A DNA stretch of 49,398 bases from an uncultured Clostridia bacterium (GTDB taxonomy: Bacteria > Bacillota > Clostridia > Oscillospirales > Acutalibacteraceae): contig CAMCHQ010000015.1 in assembly GCA_945874765.1 (NCBI GenBank), forward strand, positions 1 through 49,398, read 5' to 3'. The position numbers and the translations under genes are program-made. Below are positions 1 through 8,804 of the stretch, piece by piece. The notes under the pieces are model-generated. The model did not search any database and was not told where the DNA came from. It saw only the letters and a list, made by a program, of their open reading frames with translations. How positions within the stretch are numbered: the stretch's first letter is position 1; each line of letters starts with the position of its first letter.

Positions 1-86
1 AACTTCAGTGCCGACTTTCAGTCGGCAAGCCAGTAGGCGGCCCTTATAGGGCCTGAGCAAACCACCAGTTCAACTGGTGGTTATGA
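1..86. repeat. Row of three hairpins (REP-like element, truncated at window edge)
   Basis: Three inverted repeats follow each other without a gene: GCCGAC/GTCGGC with a 5-base loop (10-26), GGCCC/GGGCC with a 5-base loop (39-53), and a perfect 11-base-arm palindrome AACCACCAGTT/AACTGGTGGTT around one base (60-82). The stretch is visibly more GC-rich than its surroundings. Consecutive hairpins of this type resemble REP-like or IS200/IS605-derived end sequences; that is inference. The last palindrome starts 4 bases past the stop of the minus-strand hydrolase but has no T-run on that strand, so it is a poor intrinsic terminator. Confidence 0.5.
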
Positions 87-1208
87 TTATAAACGGTTTT
101 TTATAAATTCTCCCATTTCGTCTATCAAATCTTCCGCTTGAGGAAATACACCTGTTGCGTTAATGTAACCGTGACCCAAGCCGTTATAAACAACAAGTTT
201 TAAATCTATGCCTTTGTCATTTAACTTGTGCGCCCACGCAAATGCATCTTTTTTCAAGAAATCAAGTGCACCTACCGATATAAATGTAGGTATATCGCTT
301 AAAACATCAAATGAATAGGGATTATTGTATTTATCGGGCTTTTTAATTCCGATTTTGGTAACGTCACATTTTGCCAGTGTTTGCATTTGACGTATTACAC
401 CTTTTGAAAGCCCTTTTTGCTTTGGTTCAAATGTGAAACCGTTAATGTCTTTTTTGTAATATTTATCCTCAATTTGAAAAAGATTAAGCGTAGGGTAGAG
501 CAGAAGTTGAGCTTTGATAATATCCGTTTTTGCAAAATGAGTTGCACACGCTTGTGCAATATTGCCGCCTGCGCTGTCGCCGCAAACGAAAATTTCGTTT
601 TTATCAATTTCAAATTCATTTTCGTTATTATAAATGTATTCAATTACGTCAAAGCAGTCGTTATAAAGAGTAGGGTAAGGATTTTCGGGCAAAGGTCTGT
701 AATCGATGCTGATTACTTTTAACTCGAATTTATCAACGAGCATTTTCATTGCTTCATCGTAAGGGGCAAGCGAGCCGGCAACAAAAGCACCGCCGTGAAT
801 GAATGCCAAACACGCATTGGAATTTGTCTTATTCTTGCTTTTGTATATTCTTATCGGAATGTTATATCCGTCGCTTGCTTTTATATGGCTGTTTTCGATA
901 TCAACACTTTTTATTTTGCAATCGGCATACGAGCATATTTCGCAACTTTTCCTAAATGCTTCAATATTCTTGCTGTTTACGCTTGTATGTATATTGTTAA
1001 ATATAAAATCGGGCACGAATCTGAGAAGTTTTGCCATTTTGCCAATTGGACCGCCGAGCATTCTTGGGTCAATTCCCGTTTTTGAAATTGCGTCAGGCGG
1101 ATACTTAACGGTATATTTTAAATTTCCGTCGTATTCTTCATATGCGCCGTCTTTTAATTTTTGCAAAAATTCATCGCTGTACCATTTTTTGTCCCAACTC
1201 TTTTTCAT
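87..1208 (-). CDS. Alpha/beta hydrolase, hormone-sensitive-lipase-like esterase
   Basis: The 373-residue protein carries the oxyanion-hole motif HGGAF (residues 138-142) and the nucleophile motif GDSAGG (210-215, Ser212), both typical of the HSL/family IV carboxylesterases. An Asp in 'VGALDF' near 316 and a His in 'LGHGY' near 348 complete the likely triad. About 110 N-terminal residues form a cap-like extension. There is no signal peptide, so it should be cytoplasmic and act on small acyl esters; the true substrate cannot be read from sequence. The ATG is preceded by AGGAG at 7 bases spacing. It is transcribed alone, divergently from the TraX-like gene. Confidence 0.85.
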   Translation of the reverse strand: MKKSWDKKWYSDEFLQKLKDGAYEEYDGNLKYTVKYPPDAISKTGIDPRMLGGPIGKMAKLLRFVPDFIFNNIHTSVNSKNIEAFRKSCEICSYADCKIKSVDIENSHIKASDGYNIPIRIYKSKNKTNSNACLAFIHGGAFVAGSLAPYDEAMKMLVDKFELKVISIDYRPLPENPYPTLYNDCFDVIEYIYNNENEFEIDKNEIFVCGDSAGGNIAQACATHFAKTDIIKAQLLLYPTLNLFQIEDKYYKKDINGFTFEPKQKGLSKGVIRQMQTLAKCDVTKIGIKKPDKYNNPYSFDVLSDIPTFISVGALDFLKKDAFAWAHKLNDKGIDLKLVVYNGLGHGYINATGVFPQAEDLIDEMGEFIKNRL

Positions 1209-1272
1209 ATTTAGCTCCTGTCAGTAATTATGTTTTAAATATAACACAAGGTTTTGAATTATGCAAATAATC

Positions 1273-1301
1273 TTGATTGAAATGTGATTTGATGATATAA
1301 T
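1273..1301 (+). promoter_or_regulatory. Promoter of the TraX-like gene
   Basis: TTGATT (1273-1278), a 17-base spacer and TATAAT (1296-1301) form a near-consensus sigma-A promoter. The expected transcription start, about 7 bases past the -10, falls only some 10 bases before the ATG. Confidence 0.65.
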
Positions 1302-1317
1302 TATTTTGGTGTTGATT

Positions 1318-2064
1318 ATGACGAAAAACAAATTGCTTGACTCTAATGAACTTAAAATAATTGCAATTGTTGCAATGACGGTTGACCATATTGCCTGGAT
1401 GCTTTATCCCGGCTACCCGAGTGAAGTTTTGCCTGTGATTATGCATATTATCGGCAGGCTTACTTGTCCGATTATGTGCTATTTTATAGCCGAGGGATAT
1501 CATTACACCAAAAATATCAAGAAATATACGTTCAGGTTGTTCCTGTTTGCTTTTATATCGCATTTTGCATATATTTTTGCTTCAAATGATTTTGTCGATA
1601 TCAAGTCTTTTATACCGTTTTATTACGGAAATTTCCTTAACCAAACAAGTGTAATGTGGTCGCTTGCGTGGGGACTTATTATGCTTCGTGTCGCAAACAG
1701 CAAGAAGTTAAATAATGCTTTAAAAGTTTTGATTGTGATTTTGATATGCATAATAACTCTGTCAAGCGATTGGAGCTGTATAGCCGCACTTTGTATTATG
1801 GCAATCGGCACTAACAGAGGCGATTTTAAAAAGCAAATGCTTTGGATGATTTTTTACGTATTTCTCTATTCAACAGTTTATTTTTTCGCTATCGATAAAC
1901 TTTACGGCGTTATGCAAATGGCAGTCGTTTTTTCAATTCCGATAATTTATCTCTATAACGGCCAAAGAGGTAAAAACGAAAAGATTAATAAATTTATGAA
2001 ATGGTTTTTCTATATTTATTATCCTCTTCATCTTGCAATTATCGGCGCAATAAATTTAATATGA
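1318..2064 (+). CDS. TraX-like integral membrane protein
   Basis: The 248-residue protein has several hydrophobic segments and the N-terminal pattern of the TraX family (LKIIAIVAMTVDHIAWML, then 'IIGRLTCPIMCYFIAEGYHYT'). F-plasmid TraX acetylates pilin; chromosomal homologues in Firmicutes are membrane acyltransferase-like proteins of unknown substrate. I chose the ATG because the family homology begins right after it; in-frame TTG and GTG codons at 1306-1311 lie on the predicted transcription start. No Shine-Dalgarno is visible, so translation may be nearly leaderless. The gene stands alone and converges on the ROK gene across a shared terminator. Confidence 0.8.
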   Translation: MTKNKLLDSNELKIIAIVAMTVDHIAWMLYPGYPSEVLPVIMHIIGRLTCPIMCYFIAEGYHYTKNIKKYTFRLFLFAFISHFAYIFASNDFVDIKSFIPFYYGNFLNQTSVMWSLAWGLIMLRVANSKKLNNALKVLIVILICIITLSSDWSCIAALCIMAIGTNRGDFKKQMLWMIFYVFLYSTVYFFAIDKLYGVMQMAVVFSIPIIYLYNGQRGKNEKINKFMKWFFYIYYPLHLAIIGAINLI

Positions 2065-2070
2065 AAATAA

Positions 2071-2105
2071 AAAGGCGAGATACGGTTGAATTGTATCTCG
2101 TCTTT
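2071..2105. terminator. Bidirectional terminator between TraX-like and ROK genes
   Basis: AAAGGCGAGATAC (2071-2083) pairs with GTATCTCGTCTTT (2093-2105) around a 9-base loop, with A-rich and T-rich flanks, so it can end transcription from both converging genes. Confidence 0.75.
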
Positions 2106-2115
2106 ATCTTTAATC

Positions 2116-2997
2116 TTATAATTGTGCGGCTTCGTATGCGACACCCAAAAGTGCCGAATCACTCTTTAATTTTGACCTTACTATATTTACGTTTTTGAAA
2201 TTATCCATCAAAAGATTATATATTTTTCTGTCTATAAGGTCGATAACATAATCTTCATTCATAATTCCGCCGCCTAAAACTATCAAAGGCGGATTGAAAA
2301 TATAAATAATATTAATAAGACCTATAATCATTTCGTCAATCCATTTGTCAATAACCGACCTGATTTCAGGCTTGCTGAAATTTTCTTTTTCAAAAATTTG
2401 AAATGCGTCAAGGTTAGTGGAGTTTGCTTTGTTTACAGCTTCAATTAACGCTCTTGCCGAAGCGTAACATTCATAGCATCCCTCGCCGCCGCAGGTGCAC
2501 TGCTTTCCGCCGGCGTGAGTAATCATATGACCGAATTCACCCGCTGATGACGTGCTTCCTTTATAAAGCTTATTATCAAGAAACATTGCGCCGCCGATAC
2601 CTGTTCCGTATGTAAGACAAAGAAAATCACTGTGTTCTTTGCCGGCACCGAATCTTGCCTCGCCGAGTGCAAACGCATTAACGTCGTTTTCAACAAAAGT
2701 AGGAATACCTGTTTTGTTTTCTATAATCTTTTTGACCATCATTCCCGTGTAGTATGGAATGTTATCCGTTGAATAAACAACAATTCCGTTTTCACTGTCA
2801 ACCTGACCGGCTGTTGAAATTGCAATGCGGTCTATATTTTCATAGCCTTCGATTATTCTTATTATTTTTTGAACAAGCTCCTGTCCGCCTTTTTGAGCAT
2901 CGGTCGGAACCGTGTGCCTGTCTGTAAGATTGAATTTTTCGTCACAAAGTGCATATTTGATATTTGTTCCGCCGATATCGAACGCTAATATTTTCAT
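2116..2997 (-). CDS. ROK family sugar kinase (glucokinase-like)
   Basis: The 293-residue protein opens with the phosphate-binding motif 'AFDIGGTNIKYAL' and contains the ROK signature with its zinc site, 'GGKQCTCGGEGCYE', near residues 160-175. ROK proteins are ATP-dependent sugar kinases or transcriptional repressors; the absence of an N-terminal helix-turn-helix argues for a kinase of glucose, N-acetylmannosamine or a related sugar. A GGAG ribosome site precedes the ATG. The gene is single, with no sugar transporter or catabolic neighbours, so the substrate is not resolved by context. Confidence 0.88.
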   Translation of the reverse strand: MKILAFDIGGTNIKYALCDEKFNLTDRHTVPTDAQKGGQELVQKIIRIIEGYENIDRIAISTAGQVDSENGIVVYSTDNIPYYTGMMVKKIIENKTGIPTFVENDVNAFALGEARFGAGKEHSDFLCLTYGTGIGGAMFLDNKLYKGSTSSAGEFGHMITHAGGKQCTCGGEGCYECYASARALIEAVNKANSTNLDAFQIFEKENFSKPEIRSVIDKWIDEMIIGLINIIYIFNPPLIVLGGGIMNEDYVIDLIDRKIYNLLMDNFKNVNIVRSKLKSDSALLGVAYEAAQL

Positions 2998-3062
2998 AGT
3001 ATCAACTCCAATATGTATTCTGCCTTAATTATATCAATTTGTTTTAATAAATTCAATAGTTA

Positions 3063-3091
3063 TTGAAAATACGTTAAAACTGTGGTATAAT
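3063..3091 (+). promoter_or_regulatory. Promoter upstream of the membrane-protein gene at 3123
   Basis: TTGAAA (3063-3068) and TATAAT (3086-3091) with a 17-base spacer; a strong AAGGAGAT ribosome site follows at 3111-3118. Confidence 0.7.
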
Positions 3092-3122
3092 TAATCAAAA
3101 GTTTTTTCTTAAGGAGATAGTT

Positions 3123-3758
3123 ATGGCAGATGAAATTAAAGAGGAAAAGCTTGACAACCCTCTTGTAGTACATAAAAAAGACGATGCTTCCTATCAGGAG
3201 GAAAATAATGAGGTAAGTATGCAAAATACTCATGTTGATGAGGATACCGACGCACCTACTCTTGAAAGGCATAGATTTAAAAAAGAAAAGAAGAAAAAGA
3301 AATGGCCGTATGTGCTCCTTGTAATAGTTGTTGCGGCGATTGTTGTTATTGCTGTTCTTATCAATAACGGCACTATCAAGCTTCCGACTAAGGAAACCAC
3401 TACGCAGGCTGCCTCTTCCTATACAACCGAGGCTGCAAATCCGTTTAAAAATACAATTACTGTCAAGGGAACATATATTTTCTATGAAGGAATAGAACTT
3501 GACGATATCGGTGCTCTTGAAAGAGAAATTAAGTATCAGGATGCAGATAAGACTTTTACCGTTCAAGACGAACACGCTGATTCTAATTTCTTAAATAAAG
3601 AAGTTTTACCGCTTCTTACGGAGTATAAAATGAAATATAATGTTACTCACATTCAGTCCTCAGGTCTTATTTCTAAGTATGAAACAACTCAGGCTGTATC
3701 CGATACCACACCTTCAAGCGATGCACAGGTGTCTGACGCTCAGCCGCCACAACAGTAA
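3123..3758 (+). CDS. Unrecognised single-pass membrane protein
   Basis: I do not recognise this 211-residue protein. About 55 acidic N-terminal residues lead to a strongly basic run (RHRFKKEKKKKKW), one membrane helix (about 60-80, 'YVLLVIVVAAIVVIAVLI'), a Thr/Ala-rich linker and a compact roughly 80-residue domain that should lie outside the cell. The tail is Thr/Ser/Gln-rich. By the positive-inside rule the N terminus is cytoplasmic. It is five bases upstream of the acyltransferase-like gene and probably co-transcribed with it. The start is fixed by AAGGAG four bases upstream. Confidence 0.7.
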   Translation: MADEIKEEKLDNPLVVHKKDDASYQEENNEVSMQNTHVDEDTDAPTLERHRFKKEKKKKKWPYVLLVIVVAAIVVIAVLINNGTIKLPTKETTTQAASSYTTEAANPFKNTITVKGTYIFYEGIELDDIGALEREIKYQDADKTFTVQDEHADSNFLNKEVLPLLTEYKMKYNVTHIQSSGLISKYETTQAVSDTTPSSDAQVSDAQPPQQ

Positions 3759-3763
3759 TTTTT

Positions 3764-4576
3764 ATGGATATTAAGTTATTAGCCGATAAAATCAATCTTA
3801 ATAGTGAATTAAAAAACAAAGTGCTTAGCCTTGTCGAAAAAGACAGGGCTAAGTTTATTTCTTTATGCGAAAAAGCAAAGAAAGATAATTTTAAATCCTC
3901 TTTTGCCAAAAACGATATGATAAAACTTGCCGTCGCTTTGCTTTACAGCGTTGAATTTACTTATCCGAAGTATAAAAATGCAAATATCAGCGATGAAATA
4001 TATTTTGACACTATGAAAGATATAACCGTTTGGTGTGAAAATAACGGCAATAAAGGTTTAAAAAATCTTCCATGGATAAAAAATCATCTGAATTTTGAGC
4101 TTTTTAGATTAGGCAGGCTTCAATTTCAGTTTTTTAAATGCAATAACAAATTACTTGATTACAGTTTATTCCCGTTTGAATGCGGTGAAAATGTTATTTA
4201 TGTCCATATTCCGCAGGGCGAAAAACTTGTCTATGCCGATTGCGTCAATTCGTTAAAAAATGCAAAAAGCTTTTTCGACAAGTATTTTCCCGATTACGAT
4301 TTTGATTATTTCTTTTGCGAAAGCTGGCTTTTATATGGTGAAAATTGGCAGTTTATGGACAGCTCAAGCAATATTTTGCAGTTTTCAACTTTGTTTGATT
4401 TGATTTATTCCTATGATGACGACAGGCAGGCGATTGAAAGAATTTTCGGCAAAAGGCAGCTTATTAAGTCGAAATATCAAGAAAAAACCGCTTTGCAAAG
4501 AAGCGCTAAGCACTTTATGCAAAACGGCGGTAAGATGGGTGAGGGTATAGGAATACTCTTTAAAGGGGATATTTAA
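3764..4576 (+). CDS. Acyltransferase-domain protein (GNAT_N/GNAT_C type, DUF5596-like)
   Basis: This 270-residue soluble protein matches, from memory, the family annotated in Firmicutes as acyltransferase domain-containing (former DUF5596). Recognisable features are a helical N-terminal half and a C-terminal half with '[12 protein letters not shown]', 'FFCESWLLY' and the ending '[20 protein letters not shown]'. No substrate is known to me. It follows the membrane-protein gene by five bases, without its own promoter. Its stop codon overlaps the stop of the converging RNase HI gene in the shared tetramer TTAA. Confidence 0.6.
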   Translation: MDIKLLADKINLNSELKNKVLSLVEKDRAKFISLCEKAKKDNFKSSFAKNDMIKLAVALLYSVEFTYPKYKNANISDEIYFDTMKDITVWCENNGNKGLKNLPWIKNHLNFELFRLGRLQFQFFKCNNKLLDYSLFPFECGENVIYVHIPQGEKLVYADCVNSLKNAKSFFDKYFPDYDFDYFFCESWLLYGENWQFMDSSSNILQFSTLFDLIYSYDDDRQAIERIFGKRQLIKSKYQEKTALQRSAKHFMQNGGKMGEGIGILFKGDI

Positions 4577-5007
4577 AGATTTTTGTAATAATTGACTGCT
4601 AATTCGTCGCACCTCTCGTTGTAAGGGTGACCGTTGTGACCTTTAACCCAATTAAATGTGACTTTGTGCATTTCAAGCAAAGGTAAAAGCATTTCCCATA
4701 AATCAACGTTTAAAGCAGGCTTTTTGTCTGCTTTTTTCCAATTGTTTTTCTTCCAATTGTAAACCCAACCTTTTGTGATTGAGTCGCATACATATTTTGA
4801 ATCGGTAGTAAGGTCGACTTCACAAGGTTCTTTAAGCGCTTTTAACGCTTCGATTACTGCGGATAATTCCATTCTGTTGTTTGTGGTTTCCTTGCTTCCG
4901 CCGACAAGTTCTTTTTCTTTATTTCCGTAGACGAGAACTGCTGCCCAGCCGCCTTTTCCGGGGTTTCCCGAGCATGCACCGTCTGTATATATTTTAACTG
5001 CTTTCAT
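4573..5007 (-). CDS. rnhA: Ribonuclease HI
   Basis: RNase HI cleaves the RNA strand of RNA:DNA hybrids. The 144-residue protein has the classic order of active-site segments: '[16 protein letters not shown]' (first Asp), '[13 protein letters not shown]' (Glu), 'TDSKYV' (Asp), and the His-containing '[18 protein letters not shown]' with the last Asp. The length matches bacterial RNase HI without extra domains. I start at the ATG, which has GGTG at a suitable distance; a GTG four codons upstream is in frame but adds nothing conserved. An RNase HII gene also occurs, at 25324. Confidence 0.95.
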   Translation of the reverse strand: MKAVKIYTDGACSGNPGKGGWAAVLVYGNKEKELVGGSKETTNNRMELSAVIEALKALKEPCEVDLTTDSKYVCDSITKGWVYNWKKNNWKKADKKPALNVDLWEMLLPLLEMHKVTFNWVKGHNGHPYNERCDELAVNYYKNL

Positions 5008-5110
5008 ATTTTTCACCAATTTGTAAATTTTTTATATTTTACCATTATTTTGGGCAATAATCAATATAGAGTTTAGTGTCCTGTTATTATGACTGCCTTG
5101 TTTTGAACAC

Positions 5111-5139
5111 TTGACATTCTATTTATAATCATTTATTAT
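5111..5139 (+). promoter_or_regulatory. Promoter of the RNase J gene
   Basis: TTGACA (5111-5116), a 17-base spacer and TATTAT (5134-5139). A second possible -10, TATAAT at 5144-5149, lies a few bases on. Confidence 0.65.
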
Positions 5140-5196
5140 ATACTATAATTTCAGTTGAACGGAAAAAATATTTTTAATTCGGAGGTTTATATTTTA

Positions 5197-6972
5197 ATGA
5201 CAAATCAAAAAAGGCCTTACGGTAAGATTGCTGAAGGAAAACGGAATTCCAAGAAGCGATATGTAACTTACCGTAAGACAAACAAAAGAAAGGCTCAAAT
5301 TCCGCCTGAGGCGAAGGAGTCTGTACGTATAGCATTTTTAGGCGGTATTAACGAAATCGGAAAGAATATGACTCTTTACGAATACGGCGACGATATGTTT
5401 ATTGTCGATTGCGGTCTTGCTTTTCCGGATGCCGATTTACCGGGTGTTGACCTTGTAATTCCCGATTTTACCTATGTTGAACGTAATGCGGATAAAATCA
5501 GAGGCATAATTATTACTCACGGTCACGAGGACCATATAGGCGGTCTTGCTTATCTTCTTAAAAAGGTAAACATTCCTATTTATGCTACTAAATTAACAAT
5601 AGGTTTAATTAAAGGTAAGCTTGAAGAACACAGACTTTTAAACTCAGCAAAACTTGTTGAAATTAAGCCGAGAGATAATATTACACTCGGTGCGTTTAAT
5701 ATTGAGATGATTCACGTTAATCACTCAATTCCCGATGCCGTAGGTCTTGCAATTCGCTGTCCTGCCGGTGTTGTTATTCAAACAGGCGACTTTAAGATTG
5801 ATACCACTCCCGTTGACGGCGATATGATTGATTTAAGCCGTTTTGCGGAATACGGACGTAAAGGTGTGTTGGCTCTTCTTTCCGACTCCACCAACGCCGA
5901 ACGTCCCGGATATACGCCGAGTGAAAAATCGGTAGGCGACAGCTTTGAAAATCTCTTCAGAAAAGCAAATAAAAAGAGAATTGTTGTTGCAACCTTTGCT
6001 TCAAATATTCACAGAGTACAGCAGATTATTGATGTAGCGTGTGCACGTCACCGTAAAGTTGCCGTTGTCGGAAGAAGCCTTGAAAATCTTGTTAAGGTCG
6101 GAAGCGAACTCGGATATCTTAATGTTCCGCAGGGAATTTTGATTGATATTAATACTATTAAAAATTATGCCGATGACCAGCTTGTAATTATTACCACCGG
6201 TTCACAGGGCGAGCCTATGTCGGCACTTACAAAGATTGCTTTCGGTGCTCATACAAAGGTTACTTTGTCTCCTAACGACTATGTTATTATTTCGGCTACA
6301 CCTATTCCGGGCAATGAAAAAATGGTGGGCAATGTTGTTAATGAACTTATGCGCCACGGCGTTGAGGTTATATACGAAAAAATGTATGACGTTCACGTTT
6401 CCGGCCACGCCTGTCAAGAAGAATTAAAACTTATGATAGGTCTTGTTAAGCCTAAATATTTTATCCCTGTTCACGGTGAGCAAAAGCATCTTCAAAAACA
6501 CGCTAAGCTCGGTGAGGCTATGGGTATTGATAAACAAAATATCTATATTGCAAATATCGGCGAAAAAATCGAACTCGGCGAGGATAAAATAAAACTTGTC
6601 GAAAACGTGCCGTCGGGTGAGGTTTATGTTGACGGTATCGGCGTCGGTGATGTCGGTAATATCGTTCTTAATGACAGAAAGCACCTTTCTATGGACGGTA
6701 TTATTATCGTTGTTGCAACTATTGACAGCTCAACCGGTCAGGTTGTAAGCGGTCCCGATATTGTTTCAAGAGGCTTTGTTTATGTTAGAGAAAACGAGGC
6801 GCTTATGAACTCGGCAAGAGACCTTGCTTGCAGGGTTATTGATGAAAACTATAATGTTAAATTCCACGATTGGAATTCGGTCAAATCGGGACTTCGTGAT
6901 GAACTTTCACGTTTAATGTATGAGAGAACCAAGCGCAGACCTATGATTTTACCTATTTTGATGGAAATATAA
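5197..6972 (+). CDS. rnj: Ribonuclease J
   Basis: The 591-residue protein is a metallo-beta-lactamase/beta-CASP ribonuclease, the main 5'-3' exonuclease and endonuclease of Firmicutes mRNA decay. The zinc motif THGHEDH is at 107-113; further metal ligands lie in 'VNHSIPDA' and 'QTGDFKID', and the beta-CASP segment includes '[12 protein letters not shown]' and 'VHVSGHA'. A basic roughly 40-residue N-terminal tail precedes the catalytic core. GGAGG at 5181-5185 selects the ATG; an in-frame TTG at 5155 lies upstream of that site. It heads the run rnj-rplI-dnaB-tilS-ftsH. Confidence 0.95.
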   Translation: MTNQKRPYGKIAEGKRNSKKRYVTYRKTNKRKAQIPPEAKESVRIAFLGGINEIGKNMTLYEYGDDMFIVDCGLAFPDADLPGVDLVIPDFTYVERNADKIRGIIITHGHEDHIGGLAYLLKKVNIPIYATKLTIGLIKGKLEEHRLLNSAKLVEIKPRDNITLGAFNIEMIHVNHSIPDAVGLAIRCPAGVVIQTGDFKIDTTPVDGDMIDLSRFAEYGRKGVLALLSDSTNAERPGYTPSEKSVGDSFENLFRKANKKRIVVATFASNIHRVQQIIDVACARHRKVAVVGRSLENLVKVGSELGYLNVPQGILIDINTIKNYADDQLVIITTGSQGEPMSALTKIAFGAHTKVTLSPNDYVIISATPIPGNEKMVGNVVNELMRHGVEVIYEKMYDVHVSGHACQEELKLMIGLVKPKYFIPVHGEQKHLQKHAKLGEAMGIDKQNIYIANIGEKIELGEDKIKLVENVPSGEVYVDGIGVGDVGNIVLNDRKHLSMDGIIIVVATIDSSTGQVVSGPDIVSRGFVYVRENEALMNSARDLACRVIDENYNVKFHDWNSVKSGLRDELSRLMYERTKRRPMILPILMEI

Positions 6973-6986
6973 CGGAGGATATAATA

Positions 6987-7430
6987 ATGAAGGTTATTTT
7001 ACAGCAGGATGTTAAAAATCTCGGTAAAAAAGGCGACCTTGTAAATGCTTCAGACGGATATGCAAGAAATTTTCTTTTTCCAAAAGGACTTGCAATTGAA
7101 GCAAATTCAAGCGCTATGAATGATTTTAATAATAAAGAAGCTTCTAAAAAATTCCATAAAGCTGAAGAAATTAAAGCGGCTAAGGCTGACGCTGCAAAAC
7201 TTGACGGCAAAACCTTTAAACTCAAAGCAAAAGCCGGCGCTAACGGTAAACTCTTCGGCTCGGTAACTTCTAAAGATGTTTCTAAGCAAATTAAGGAAGA
7301 ACTCGGAATTGATATCGATAAGAGAAAGATAGTTATGCCCGATGTAAAGGCTTTCGGCACGGTTCAGGCTGAAATTAAAGTCTATCAGGGAATTAGCGCA
7401 AAGGTGTTTGTTCAGGTTTCGGAGGCTTAA
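6987..7430 (+). CDS. rplI: 50S ribosomal protein L9
   Basis: bL9 is an elongated two-domain protein of the large subunit. The N-terminal signature '[20 protein letters not shown]' is intact, followed by the long connecting helix and the C-terminal domain ('[10 protein letters not shown]', '[18 protein letters not shown]'). At 147 residues it has the normal length. It begins 14 bases after rnj with GGAGG upstream and ends three bases before dnaB, the common Firmicutes order rplI-dnaB. Confidence 0.97.
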   Translation: MKVILQQDVKNLGKKGDLVNASDGYARNFLFPKGLAIEANSSAMNDFNNKEASKKFHKAEEIKAAKADAAKLDGKTFKLKAKAGANGKLFGSVTSKDVSKQIKEELGIDIDKRKIVMPDVKAFGTVQAEIKVYQGISAKVFVQVSEA

Positions 7431-7433
7431 TTT

Positions 7434-8804
7434 ATGGCTGATTCGTTAAATGTTTCAAGCTCGGTTAATATGCCGTTTAATCTTGAAGCGGAGCAATCCG
7501 TTTTAGGCTCAATTTTAATCAAGCCCGAATGTATTGAAGAGGTAATTGAACACGTCAATGCCGACTCGTTTTATCTTCCTCAGCACAGCGCAATATTCAG
7601 CAGTATGATGGTTATGTATAGCAATTCAAAGGCTATCGACCCTGTCATTATTGCGGATGCACTTGCTAAAGACGGTAAATATGACGAGGCGGGTGGCAGA
7701 GAATATCTTTTACAACTTGCTCAATCTGTTCCGTCTACCGCTAATGTTGTTTATTATGCTAAGATAGTTAAAGAACAATATTATCTTCGTCAGCTTGTAT
7801 CGCTTTCGACAAAAATTATTGAGGACGCAACAAGCGGAGAGGCAGACGCAACAAGTATTTTGGAAAATGCCGAGCAGAGTATTTATAATATTCGCCAAGG
7901 CAGAGAATCTAACGGTCCGACAAAGGTAAGCGAGGTTATTGTAAATGATGTATATACAAAACTTGCACAGATAACGGGCGAGGATAAAGAAAAATATAAG
8001 GGTATTCCGTCCGGATTCGGTATGCTTGATAAAATGCTTACAGGACTTAATAAGGGTAATCTTATTCTTATTGGTGCCCGTCCTGCTATGGGTAAAACGA
8101 GTTTTGCACTTAACCTTGCGCAAAATATTTCAATGGGTGCAAGAAAAAAGTGTATTGTTTTCAGCCTTGAAATGCAGAAAACGGAGCTTGCAGAAAGACT
8201 TTTGTCCTCACAGGCAGGTGTTGAATCCCAAAAGCTTAAAACAGGCGAGCTTACTGATGAGGAATGGGTTAGGCTCGGTAATGCTGCGGCTACTTATAAT
8301 GACGTTGAGCTTTACCTTGATGATACTTCATCAATTACCGTTCCCGAAATTAAATCACGTGTTCGCAGAATGAGAGGCGTCGACTGTATAATTATCGACT
8401 ATCTCGGTCTTATTTCATCTGCAACTAAAAAGGAAAACAGAGTTCAGGAAGTATCGGAAATTACACGTAGCTTAAAAATGATGGCAAAGGATTTGAATAT
8501 ACCTGTCATTTGCTGTGCTCAGCTTTCAAGAGGTACCGAAGGTCACGGTAAAAACCATAAACCTCAGCTTGCCGATTTGCGTGAATCGGGTTCTATCGAG
8601 CAGGATGCGGATATTGTTCTTTTCCTTTACAGAGAGGCATACTACAGTACAGAAGTTGACGAGGATAAGCAAGACCAAATCGACGCTAATAAAACCGAAC
8701 TTATCGTTGCTAAAAACCGTCACGGTGCAACCGGTTCTATTGAATTGACATTTGATAAGGAATATACTCGTTTCAGGTCTGTTGATAAATCAAATTATGA
8801 ATAA
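7434..8804 (+). CDS. dnaB: Replicative DNA helicase DnaB
   Basis: The 456-residue protein has the N-terminal DnaB domain ('PFNLEAEQSVLGSILI') and a RecA-like C-terminal motor with Walker A 'GARPAMGKTSF' (Lys221), Walker B 'CIIIDYLGL' and the DnaB-specific 'DLRESGSIEQDADIV'. It is the hexameric helicase that unwinds the fork ahead of the replisome. No intein interrupts the motor domain. Its last eight bases overlap the start of tilS, which suggests translational coupling. Confidence 0.97.
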   Translation: MADSLNVSSSVNMPFNLEAEQSVLGSILIKPECIEEVIEHVNADSFYLPQHSAIFSSMMVMYSNSKAIDPVIIADALAKDGKYDEAGGREYLLQLAQSVPSTANVVYYAKIVKEQYYLRQLVSLSTKIIEDATSGEADATSILENAEQSIYNIRQGRESNGPTKVSEVIVNDVYTKLAQITGEDKEKYKGIPSGFGMLDKMLTGLNKGNLILIGARPAMGKTSFALNLAQNISMGARKKCIVFSLEMQKTELAERLLSSQAGVESQKLKTGELTDEEWVRLGNAAATYNDVELYLDDTSSITVPEIKSRVRRMRGVDCIIIDYLGLISSATKKENRVQEVSEITRSLKMMAKDLNIPVICCAQLSRGTEGHGKNHKPQLADLRESGSIEQDADIVLFLYREAYYSTEVDEDKQDQIDANKTELIVAKNRHGATGSIELTFDKEYTRFRSVDKSNYE

